9,836 nucleotides of DNA from an uncultured Actinomyces sp. (GCA_938030835.1 CALHID010000157.1:1-9836); one strand, 5' to 3'; positions 1 to 6,353 are shown, numbered from the stretch's first letter. Notes: generated from the sequence alone by a model not told the origin. Numbers and translations: made by a program.

Positions 1-101
1 CTCACTTCTTCGACGACTACACCTACCAGGGCGAGATGGCTCGATCGTTCCAAGATCCTAGCCAGCCTCAGACGGTGGTTCGTTTCTGGTCGCATAAGTG
101 A
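1..101 (+). CDS. 3' end of an unrecognised protein-coding gene
   Basis: The window opens inside a reading frame that starts at base 3 and ends at the TGA at 99-101, giving the last 32 residues of a protein that begins further upstream. The visible tail is rich in aromatic and acidic residues near its start (HFFDDYTYQGEM) and ends in RFWSHK. There is no hydrophobic segment, sorting signal or motif I can assign to a family, so I give no function. The stop codon is followed 33 bases later by a strong hairpin terminator, which supports this being the true end of a transcribed + strand gene. A chance open frame of 32 codons cannot be fully excluded, because only the end is visible. Confidence 0.6.
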   Translation, partial: HFFDDYTYQGEMARSFQDPSQPQTVVRFWSHK

Positions 102-134
102 GGTGCACGGCTAGCATCGTGAAACCTTAGTATT

Positions 135-165
135 ACTGCCCGCGCTGCTCAGCAGCGCGGGCAGT
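135..165 (+). terminator. Hairpin transcription terminator of the upstream gene
   Basis: A perfect GC-rich inverted repeat has arms ACTGCCCGCGCTG (135-147) and CAGCGCGGGCAGT (153-165) with a 5-base loop. It is followed by GCTTTAT, a short T-run. It sits 33 bases after the stop of the upstream gene. The T-tract is weak for a classic terminator, but stem strength and position make termination the likely role. It separates the upstream gene from the surface-protein gene at 365. Confidence 0.85.
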
Positions 166-220
166 GCTTTATCCGTAGCACTGTTCGATCATGGGCTGAT
201 CACTGCATGAGATTTCGCGT

Positions 221-230
221 TGCTCGAGCA
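221..230. repeat. Perfect 10-bp palindrome, possible operator
   Basis: TGCTCGAGCA is its own reverse complement. It lies in the non-coding region about 135 bases before the start of the surface-protein gene and just before the first DnaA-box-like site. Such palindromes can bind dimeric regulators, but one isolated 10-bp palindrome is weak evidence and I know no regulator for it. Confidence 0.3.
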
Positions 231-236
231 GCAAAC

Positions 237-273
237 CTGTCCACAGATCAAGCTCAGAAACTAGTTATCCACA
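237..273 (+). promoter_or_regulatory. Two DnaA-box-like sites upstream of the surface-protein gene
   Basis: TTATCCACA at 265-273 is an exact match to the classic bacterial DnaA-box consensus. CTGTCCACA at 237-245 differs by one base from the actinobacterial TTGTCCACA form. Both have the same orientation, start 28 bases apart and are followed by GAT. The pair lies about 90 bases before the start codon at 365. It could let DnaA control the gene, titrate DnaA, or be chance. A replication origin is unlikely here: there is no dense box cluster and neither dnaA nor dnaN is nearby. Confidence 0.45.
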
Positions 274-283
274 GATTTTGCAT

Positions 284-313
284 CCTCATCCCGAAGCGAT
301 GAGGCGTCCTCAT
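284..313 (+). promoter_or_regulatory. Competing short hairpins in the upstream region
   Basis: The heptamer GATGAGG (298-304) can pair backwards with CCTCATC (284-290), giving a 7-bp stem and 7-base loop. Alternatively its last six bases can pair forwards with CCTCAT (308-313), giving a 6-bp stem and 3-base loop. The two pairings exclude each other because they share one arm. If transcribed, this could be a switch in the leader RNA. If not, it may be an operator with repeated half-sites. No transcription start could be placed, so the role is open. Confidence 0.3.
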
Positions 314-325
314 ACCCTCGCATCA

Positions 326-342
326 TGGAGGAGCGACCTCCA
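326..342 (+). promoter_or_regulatory. Short leader hairpin with sequestered GGAGG
   Basis: TGGAGG (326-331) and CCTCCA (337-342) form a 6-bp stem with loop AGCGA, about 23 bases before the start codon at 365. The GGAGG in the first arm is too far from that start to be its ribosome binding site. The site used is more likely AAAGGA at 352-357, 7 bases before the ATG. The CCTCC arm could also pair with a purine-rich ribosome binding site, so an effect on translation is possible but unproven. Confidence 0.25.
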
Positions 343-364
343 GTGATTGCGAAAGGAATGATCC

Positions 365-2635
365 ATGATCGGGAGGCATCCGAATATTCAAAAAGGCTGG
401 GTGCATCGTGCAAGAAAAGGAACTGTTGCACTGGTCTTTGCAACGGCAATCGGAACTCTCAGCGGACTGGCGTTGAATCCGCAGCCGGCGCACGCGCTCT
501 TTGAAGGAAACGGCATGTACGTGAAAGGCGTTGGCGCACAATCTGTTGGAGGATTTTGGCTGGGGGCTTACACCGCACCGCACAACGTTGAGACGCGTTA
601 CCCGGTGTGGTGCACCCACATGTGGCGAGCAAACCCCAAACCGCAGGACACCGCATCGATTACAGATTTGGGAGAGTCCAAGCGCTGGGGACCAGATGAG
701 CTTGATCTATCGACTGCGCAAATGGCATGGCTTCTTGATCGCTACCAGGATGATCGACACCAAGAAAACCGTGCGGCGCTTTCATTCCTGATTCACGCGA
801 ATTTTGAAGGAGACCAGTCAGGGAAGAACACTCAAGATTCCGTCAATAGTTTGGTTGACGGCGTACGACGTCAACTGCCGCAAGTTTTTGACAGGGCAAA
901 AGATTATGTGCGCCAAGCAAAGGAATCTGCTGTTACAACATATGAAAATGGAAGTGTTGAAACCCAGACTCCACGCAGTGGTGTGCTTAAAGACCTCGGC
1001 GTGAAGAATGAAAAAGGGGAGTGGATTCCGAAGCTGAAACTCCACCTCATGCTTATTGGTCCTGCTCGTTTCACTTCCACGGGCACCAGCCAATGGGATG
1101 GAGAAACGCAGGGGAATGCCCTGAGTCTTGAGTGGGAGGCAACCGGTAATGGAACCGTGAAATGGGTAGGAAACTACGAAAATCCTGTGCGCTCTACACT
1201 CACGAAATACGGAGTTAACCCGGCGACTCAGGACACGGCCTCGTACGGAAACAGACCGGGTGGCGATAAGGAAGAAAAGCGCCTCAAGGGAGGAACCTGG
1301 AAGGTGCTCATGGACTTTCAGCCAATGGGGCGATCACAAGTTGTCCAAACCAGCGCGAAGGACAATACCCTGAGCGATACTGTCACGGCCTTTGCAGACC
1401 CCAATTACGGTGATGGAAAGTGGATCAATGATGAACACGGACCAATACCGGTAACCTTCGAAGGGACTGCCTACGATCTGGGGAGTGAACCTCCAAAGGA
1501 ACCTTTGGATACACGTTTCATCTCGAAGGATATGCGAGTTCTTGGAAGCGCAACGGTTGTTTTTCGCGGAGAAGGGGAGCGTCAGGTCAGTATTCCTCTT
1601 CCTGAAGGACAGGCAAAACCAGGATTTGTCTCTTGGGTATGGAGGGTACGTAAAGAAGCACAGGGACAATACGCTCCTCTTGTCCATGCCGATTGGGCCG
1701 ACCAGCTGGGACTCACTAATGAAACGCAAGTGATTCCCTGGAAAATCCAGATTCACTCTGCCGCACAGCTCAAAGAGACCAATGGGGGAAACTTCTTAAT
1801 CGATGATCTCTGGGTTAGCGGCTTTCCGGAAGGACACACTTATTGGAGTGGTTCTGAGAGAATCGCTGCCGACACATCGCATATGCGTCATCGTCTTCTT
1901 TTCTTCCCCCAAGGCCTTGAGGTTGTTGAAGAAAACCGAGAGAAAGCAGAAGAAATCGGAGCTGTCGAGGTCCCCGCAAAGAATGGGTACTATCCATCGC
2001 TTGGCGATCTTCGATTCGCAGTGGATCCTCAGCGCATCGGAACCTACGTGTTTACAACAGAGTTTGACGGTGACGGTCGCGTTGAAGCCTTCCGCTCTAG
2101 TGTCGACGATCCGCATGAACAGTACACGCGACAAGCGCCTTCGATCATTCGCCTAGCAACACGTGCTCGCGATGGAGGTGATGGTGACCAGGTCATTGGT
2201 CGCTCGGGGCCATCCAAGATCGTTGACCAGGTTTGCTATGAGGGTCTCGAGGCAGGGGAACGATACTCCCTGAAAGCAAATGTGGTTGACCGAGAAAGTG
2301 GTGAACCATTGAGCGCTGCTGGTCGACCGGTAGAAGGAACAGCTGATTTCACTGCTGAGACCGCATCTGGCTGTGCAGAGGTGATGATTAACGTTCAGGG
2401 AGAAGACATCAAAGCAAAGAGCATTGTCATCTTTGAAGATCTATTTCACGGTGATCAGCGAATCGCATTCCATCGAGATATTAATGCAGCTCAGCAAACC
2501 CTCAACGTAGAACAACCCAAACCTCCAAAGGTTGCTCGTACTGGCACTTCGGGTGTTCTGATCGCCTCGCTTGCGGGAGTCGGAGCCCTTGCTGGTGGAG
2601 TGTTCTATCGTCGGGGAAGGAAAGGGAGCTTGTAG
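365..2635 (+). CDS. Wall-anchored TQXA/VaFE-type surface protein
   Basis: This encodes a 756-aa exported protein probably displayed on the cell wall, where the family acts in adhesion. Residues 1-44 are a signal peptide: basic start, hydrophobic core around 20-37, and cleavage probably after AHA44. A thioester-like domain follows, with Cys83 in YPVWCT and the helical AWLLDRY (121-127) and NRAALSFLIH segments. Known thioester domains link a Cys to a Gln in a TQxA motif. Here the matching place reads NRAA, so the cross-link may be absent. Residues ~150-600 are unassigned. Residues ~618-717 form a VaFE domain (VDQVCYEGL, IVIFEDL, an AFH..IN..QQT end). The C-terminus has a VARTG sorting signal (723-727), a hydrophobic helix and the basic tail RRGRKGSL. 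The start is set by AAAGGA at 352-357. Only three cysteines occur: 83, 624 and 670. The gene appears monocistronic, with no sortase gene beside it. Confidence 0.88.
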   Translation: MIGRHPNIQKGWVHRARKGTVALVFATAIGTLSGLALNPQPAHALFEGNGMYVKGVGAQSVGGFWLGAYTAPHNVETRYPVWCTHMWRANPKPQDTASITDLGESKRWGPDELDLSTAQMAWLLDRYQDDRHQENRAALSFLIHANFEGDQSGKNTQDSVNSLVDGVRRQLPQVFDRAKDYVRQAKESAVTTYENGSVETQTPRSGVLKDLGVKNEKGEWIPKLKLHLMLIGPARFTSTGTSQWDGETQGNALSLEWEATGNGTVKWVGNYENPVRSTLTKYGVNPATQDTASYGNRPGGDKEEKRLKGGTWKVLMDFQPMGRSQVVQTSAKDNTLSDTVTAFADPNYGDGKWINDEHGPIPVTFEGTAYDLGSEPPKEPLDTRFISKDMRVLGSATVVFRGEGERQVSIPLPEGQAKPGFVSWVWRVRKEAQGQYAPLVHADWADQLGLTNETQVIPWKIQIHSAAQLKETNGGNFLIDDLWVSGFPEGHTYWSGSERIAADTSHMRHRLLFFPQGLEVVEENREKAEEIGAVEVPAKNGYYPSLGDLRFAVDPQRIGTYVFTTEFDGDGRVEAFRSSVDDPHEQYTRQAPSIIRLATRARDGGDGDQVIGRSGPSKIVDQVCYEGLEAGERYSLKANVVDRESGEPLSAAGRPVEGTADFTAETASGCAEVMINVQGEDIKAKSIVIFEDLFHGDQRIAFHRDINAAQQTLNVEQPKPPKVARTGTSGVLIASLAGVGALAGGVFYRRGRKGSL

Positions 2636-2702
2636 GGCACGTTGACATCTGAGGTGACCTACCGGATTGGAGGATATGAGCCTTAGATAAGCAGACTCAA
2701 AA

Positions 2703-2744
2703 ATGAGTGGTGGTGGGAACGGCTCCGTTCCCACCACCACTCAT
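2703..2744 (-). terminator. Long perfect hairpin terminator between convergent genes
   Basis: Two perfectly complementary 20-base arms (2703-2722 and 2725-2744) are separated by just CT. The arms are made of GTGGTGGTGGG and its complement. Read on the - strand, the stem is followed directly by TTTTTGAG, so it looks like an intrinsic terminator for whiB1, whose stop is 15 bases away. On the + strand it lies 67 bases after the surface-protein stop and may also stop that transcript, although the T-tract there is poor (GTGTGC). Confidence 0.85.
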
Positions 2745-2759
2745 GTGTGCAGGCAATTC

Positions 2760-3008
2760 TCAGGACATGCGACGGGCGCGTGCTGCGCGGCGCTTAAGGG
2801 AACGACGCTCCTCTTCGCTCATCCCTCCCCAAACTCCGGAGTCCTGGTTGTTGTCGAGTGCCCACTGAAGGCAGATTGCTTGAACTGCGCATTCACGACA
2901 AACTGCCTTGGCTTCAGCCGCCTGTGCGATGGCCGGACCCGTATTCCCGATCGGGAAAAAGAGTTCTGGGTCGACGCTGAGACATGCGGCTTTACTCCGC
3001 CAATCCAT
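2760..3008 (-). CDS. whiB1: WhiB1-type iron-sulfur transcription regulator
   Basis: The 82-aa product starts MDWRSKAACL and ends RRAARARRMS. It matches the M. tuberculosis WhiB1 pattern closely from the first residues (MDWR.KA.C, DPELFFP.GN.GPA) through QDSGVWGGMSE. Cys9, Cys37, Cys40 and Cys46 would ligate a [4Fe-4S] cluster. GVWGG at 58-62 is the family turn that contacts the primary sigma factor, and the Arg/Lys-rich tail binds DNA. In mycobacteria WhiB1 is essential and its cluster reacts with nitric oxide. The same chemistry is expected here by homology but cannot be seen in the sequence. The frame stays open upstream for another 48 codons. I chose the ATG at 3006-3008 because it matches WhiB1 length and has AAGGAG 8 bases before it. 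The gene follows the EccC-like ATPase gene in the same direction after 145 bases and is closed by the hairpin at 2703-2744. Confidence 0.95.
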   Translation of the reverse strand: MDWRSKAACLSVDPELFFPIGNTGPAIAQAAEAKAVCRECAVQAICLQWALDNNQDSGVWGGMSEEERRSLKRRAARARRMS

Positions 3009-3016
3009 TATGGGTA

Positions 3017-3022
3017 CTCCTT
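3017..3022 (-). promoter_or_regulatory. Ribosome binding site that sets the whiB1 start
   Basis: AAGGAG on the - strand lies 8 bases upstream of the ATG at 3006-3008. It supports the 82-aa WhiB1 over the 130-aa in-frame extension, whose GTG at 3150-3152 lies immediately after the ATPase stop codon. Confidence 0.75.
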
Positions 3023-3033
3023 CAAGAGCATAA

Positions 3034-3056
3034 GTGCAGGCAGTGTGTGCCCGCAC
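3034..3056 (-). promoter_or_regulatory. Inverted repeat in the whiB1 leader
   Basis: On the - strand GTGCGGGCA and TGCCTGCAC flank the loop CACAC. They give a 9-bp stem with one G-U wobble. It sits 25 bases before the whiB1 start codon and ends 11 bases before the ribosome binding site. No T-tract follows, so it is not a terminator. It could be an operator for a dimeric regulator or a leader RNA structure. Confidence 0.4.
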
Positions 3057-3085
3057 CGAACAAAAACAACAGTCCTTAGTTTCGG

Positions 3086-3113
3086 GGATTAGCGAGTGCA
3101 TATCAAGAGTCAA
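3086..3113 (-). promoter_or_regulatory. Possible whiB1 promoter, weak
   Basis: On the - strand TTGACT (3108-3113, five of six bases of the -35 consensus) is followed after 16 bases by TAATCC (3086-3091), a poor -10. Transcription from here would give a leader of about 70 bases that includes the inverted repeat at 3034-3056. The -10 is weak enough that another start is equally possible, and whiB1 may also be read from the upstream ATPase gene. Confidence 0.22.
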
Positions 3114-3153
3114 GAGGCCATAAAAAACAGAAATTGATGTGTAAGACGTCACG

Positions 3154-6100
3154 TTATTTAAAAGTCAGGACGAAACGCCCAGCGGTGCCACGATGAACAA
3201 TTACCCCGGAATAAGAATTCCAAGAATGAGCATATAAAGAACTGGGAAAAGTCTGGCAATTCTGGGCGATGAATCGAAGCGCTTCCTTAGGCGGGTTTGT
3301 GAAAAGTAGCAGTTCGGTGCGGTTTTCAAGCGCCCTCATCCACTGTGAGTGCTCTAAATGGTGAATGATGCAACCTGCATTTATTGCTCTAAGAGCGTCA
3401 ATTAATACCGAATTCTCTTCTCCGATAAAAGTGCAATTCTTTTCGGAAATTAAGAACCGTTTTAATTGTGCGCCGTAACAAATGATATACGAATGAATTC
3501 GCATGTCAGAGCTGGTTTTGGTAAGTGAAGCAACTCTCGATCGGGACGTTGCTGGGGTGATCGGGAAGTGCGGTCTTTGTTGGTCTAGAGCGGATGCATT
3601 GAGTGTGGCCGATGGAAGGGAAGAGCAAGAGTTCAACCGATGGGGTGCCGCGGTGTCCAATTGCCCCTGACAGTCGTGAAGTATCTGATTCCACGATTGG
3701 ATGCTCAGCGGTAAAGAGGGCTTCACGGAATCGGAGCATAAGCAGAGTAAAGACTTGTGAGCACTGCTCCAAAGCTGAGCGGGTGAATCTGTACACTCGG
3801 CTCCGCGGATCGCTGGGCAGGTTTCCGCAATTTGGGGATTGGGAATCTCATACCAAATGTGTTCATAGGAACCAAAAAGCGTGCGTGGGGTAAACCGGCC
3901 TGATACATCGCTGGCAATGAGAACGGTGTTGACGCCATCGCATGAGCGAGTGAACTGACCCCACAGATCATGAGCACGAAGAACTCCCAAGCACTCTTCC
4001 AACATGTGCAGGGTTCCTTCAATATCCTCGAGCCAGATAACGCAAGGAGTGCGATGACACAGGTCCTCACAAAGGACACTAAAATCCACGATGTCACGTA
4101 TCAGGTAGTCGGGTGAAGCTGTGCTCGAATGCGGGGTGCCCGAATCAACCGACACTCCGCATAGGGGGAAACCCAACGAATCGCTCAAGATCGTGGCGCA
4201 TGAACGGACAAGTAAAGCAAGCTTGCTTGTCGAACTCCCAGAACCGCTCATCATGATATTTCCGTGTTGCCACATAAGACATCGGTGTGCACCACTTTCG
4301 ATCCCGTCGATGAGGCCAATGGCTATGCCCCGTTCTGAAGAGCACAGCTGACCGAGATCGCCGCGTGTGAGCTGAGAGGGTAAAGAAGGACACCACAAAG
4401 GCGCTCCAATGGAAGCTGACTGCTTCTTCGAAATCGAAGCGATGGTCTGCTCGATATTCGCGCAATACGCAAACTGGACAGGCTTTCCGGAACCGAGCAA
4501 TGCTCTGCCAGGAATACGGGGAAGATGCGCAGCCTCTGCGCTGCCAATGACACTGTGAGATTCAGATTCAGAGATACTCCGCAGTGCAATCCGTAGTTCT
4601 GTGTTGGCGCGCATGCGAGCGTTGATCGAGGCGCCGGGATGCTGGGTTGCGTAGATCAAATGCAAACCAAGAGAACGCCCCTGAGCCGCAAGCCTTGAGA
4701 AAGTCTCGAGGGTTTCCGGATGCAGATCGGCAAGAACTTGGAATTCATCAATGACGATGAGAATTCGTGGAGGTGGGGGAGGAGCACACTCTTGAAGAAA
4801 ACGTTCACGCCACTGCGAGAGGTCCTTGACTGCGTATTGTGCAAATTGTGCTTCTCTCGTCGCAATGCATGACGCTAGACCTCTAAGCGCCCGCGAGGAA
4901 TGACCAAGGTTGAGGTCGGTCAAAACGGTTTCAGTGTGAGGGAGTGCAGTGAGGGGAGTAAGGGCAGATCCTCCTTTGTAATCCACCAAAACCAAGCGGA
5001 GGTGTGAAGGGGAGTAACTCGCGCATAATCCAAGAAGCCACGTTCGAAGTGCCTCTGATTTTCCACTACCTGTTGTTCCGGCAATGAGGGCATGAGGTCC
5101 GTGCTTCACGAGGTCGATGTCAACAATTCCTGAGGTGCCTTTCCCAATCGGTGTCTGTAACACGTCATCGTGATCGCTTACTTCAAATGGAAGTTCATTG
5201 AAATCGACGTGTTCGGGAATAGAACCGAAGAGTGCGTCTCTACCCAGCATCTTCCACCAGGCCAAAGACACAGGTGCTCGGGAAGCAGGAATCACTGCGT
5301 GACACCACGTTGGAAGTTCACTGAAATGATGCGCCCAGGCAAGGTGAATATTTTCATCGCCGCTCTCATCCTCACCGGGAGCGTGAACTCTGATGCTTAT
5401 GCGACAGGGCCTGGAATTAGTAGAACCCGGGCCAGGATAGTTCTGCCTTCCGATATCGATAAGTTCATCATTGTCATCGTTGACGCGCGCTCCTCCCAAC
5501 TGCGCCGCGAGCTGAGCCGCGCACCACAAAGCACTTAACTTGGCCTCGGGGCCAACAAAACCAAGATATGTTTCCCCGCCAGTGTGAGAGACCTCTTGAG
5601 CTTTCCCGCGCCCAATCTGGTTGGGATAGATCAGAAATGGTGAAGAGCCCGAAATAGAAGGAGCCGCAGCTTCAAGAAGAAGCGCCAGGCCCGCTGCATC
5701 AATGCGATGTCTGGGTTTTCGTCGTTTCATGACTACTATCCCGAGGATTGACATGCTGATGAGGGGAAGGGCGAATAGAAGAAGCGATATGCCGCCGTAG
5801 GCTCCCATGACCAGCATGCGCATCACCATGAAAAGCAGAAGCGGAACAATGCCAATGAGGGACAACGTAGGTAGGGGCCTCGAAGCACGGGAGGAAGAAG
5901 GAAAAGAAAGATCACGCGGCCGTTGTCGCAACTGGTAATAGTCGGTAGCAGAGCGGCCACCTACTTTAAGTTGCATACCTTTGGTGGGGGTATATACATG
6001 CTTCGCACGTAGGCGTCGCCAGGGTGTGAAAGCTGCCGGGCGGATCCATATTTGCGCATCCTCACTGTCAAGAAGGAAACTCATGCGCTCGCGGCCTCGG

Positions 6101-6255
6101 TGATCGGTGAAGATCTGTATCTGTACCGGAAATTCTTGAGCGCACCCCAAGGGAGAAGCGACCAGCCCAATGTTTGGCCCACTCACGCACGCAAAATGCC
6201 ACGAGGAGCGAAGTGCTGCCTGAAGAAGCGTTGGCGCCAAGGGGAAATCTCCCAC
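3154..6255 (-). CDS. EccC/EssC-like FtsK/SpoIIIE membrane ATPase
   Basis: This is a ~1033-aa membrane-bound motor ATPase. Residue numbers count from the GTG at 6265-6267; subtract 4 for the preferred start. Residues 1-130 are a soluble N-terminal part where related proteins often carry an FHA domain; I see no clear FHA signature. Two membrane helices lie at ~136-152 and ~157-180, then a basic KRRKPRHR. The first ATPase domain is intact: Walker A GTTGSGKS (397-404), VDYKGG (428-433), Walker B ILIVIDEF (502-509) and the sensor-like ATQHPG (540-545). A second is decayed: SGSGSSTSK (674-682) replaces a P-loop, and CVIWLEDIE (742-750) resembles Walker B. Residues ~880-1037 may be a third remnant. 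Several ATPase domains in tandem behind two helices recall EccC/EssC of type VII secretion rather than the DNA pump FtsK, which has four helices and a gamma domain. No WXG100 substrate or other secretion gene is visible. whiB1 follows downstream. The substrate is unknown. Confidence 0.82.
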   Translation of the reverse strand: MGDFPLAPTLLQAALRSSWHFACVSGPNIGLVASPLGCAQEFPVQIQIFTDHRGRERMSFLLDSEDAQIWIRPAAFTPWRRLRAKHVYTPTKGMQLKVGGRSATDYYQLRQRPRDLSFPSSSRASRPLPTLSLIGIVPLLLFMVMRMLVMGAYGGISLLLFALPLISMSILGIVVMKRRKPRHRIDAAGLALLLEAAAPSISGSSPFLIYPNQIGRGKAQEVSHTGGETYLGFVGPEAKLSALWCAAQLAAQLGGARVNDDNDELIDIGRQNYPGPGSTNSRPCRISIRVHAPGEDESGDENIHLAWAHHFSELPTWCHAVIPASRAPVSLAWWKMLGRDALFGSIPEHVDFNELPFEVSDHDDVLQTPIGKGTSGIVDIDLVKHGPHALIAGTTGSGKSEALRTWLLGLCASYSPSHLRLVLVDYKGGSALTPLTALPHTETVLTDLNLGHSSRALRGLASCIATREAQFAQYAVKDLSQWRERFLQECAPPPPPRILIVIDEFQVLADLHPETLETFSRLAAQGRSLGLHLIYATQHPGASINARMRANTELRIALRSISESESHSVIGSAEAAHLPRIPGRALLGSGKPVQFAYCANIEQTIASISKKQSASIGAPLWCPSLPSQLTRGDLGQLCSSERGIAIGLIDGIESGAHRCLMWQHGNIMMSGSGSSTSKLALLVRSCATILSDSLGFPLCGVSVDSGTPHSSTASPDYLIRDIVDFSVLCEDLCHRTPCVIWLEDIEGTLHMLEECLGVLRAHDLWGQFTRSCDGVNTVLIASDVSGRFTPRTLFGSYEHIWYEIPNPQIAETCPAIRGAECTDSPAQLWSSAHKSLLCLCSDSVKPSLPLSIQSWNQILHDCQGQLDTAAPHRLNSCSSLPSATLNASALDQQRPHFPITPATSRSRVASLTKTSSDMRIHSYIICYGAQLKRFLISEKNCTFIGEENSVLIDALRAINAGCIIHHLEHSQWMRALENRTELLLFTNPPKEALRFIAQNCQTFPSSLYAHSWNSYSGVIVHRGTAGRFVLTFK

Positions 6256-6260
6256 GAGCG

Positions 6261-6271
6261 TGATCACCTCC
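6261..6271 (-). promoter_or_regulatory. Ribosome binding site overlapping the first GTG of the ATPase gene
   Basis: On the - strand GGAGGTGATCA complements the 3' end of 16S rRNA (GATCACCTCC) over ten bases. Its GGAGG (6267-6271) overlaps the first in-frame GTG (6265-6267), so it cannot serve that codon. It fits the next in-frame GTG, at 6253-6255, 11 bases beyond GGAGG. I therefore placed the start at 6255. Confidence 0.55.
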
Positions 6272-6336
6272 CAATAACATCCCTGCGTGAGTACGTGAAC
6301 TGTGCACTCGCGTGAGGCCGCTTTCTCTTCACCCTT

Positions 6337-6353
6337 CAGCCTTGAGCAGCCTT
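6337..6353. repeat. Tandem 7-bp direct repeat in the divergent control region
   Basis: CAGCCTT occurs at 6337-6343 and again at 6347-6353, a 10-base period that places both copies on the same face of the helix. It lies between the divergent ATPase and ligA genes. It might be a regulator site shared by both. I see no convincing -35/-10 pair on either strand between 6256 and 6370, so the promoters of this region remain unplaced. Confidence 0.25.

Noticed and set aside
325..364. ATG at 325 as an alternative upstream gene start
   Set aside because: It opens a different frame with no ribosome binding site. It overlaps the signal-peptide coding region and yields a short product with no features.
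165..364. Replication origin suggested by the DnaA-box pair
   Set aside because: Only two boxes, no AT-rich unwinding region, and no dnaA, dnaN, recF or rpmH nearby.
1334..1756. Open frame of 140 codons antisense to the surface-protein gene
   Set aside because: No recognisable motifs, and the + strand frame is continuous and well supported by its signal peptide, VaFE domain and sorting signal.
2642..2647. TTGACA, a perfect -35 hexamer, after the surface-protein gene
   Set aside because: No -10-like sequence lies 16-18 bases downstream. Transcription would run straight into the 2703-2744 hairpin, and no RNA gene is recognisable there.
3122..3127. T-run after the ATPase gene as an intrinsic terminator
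   Set aside because: No stable stem precedes the T residues on the - strand.
2760..3152. A 130-aa version of WhiB starting at the GTG directly after the ATPase stop codon
   Set aside because: The added 48 residues do not look like any WhiB N-terminus. The ATG at 3008 has a good AAGGAG and gives the standard WhiB1 start MDWR; an open frame of this length can occur by chance.
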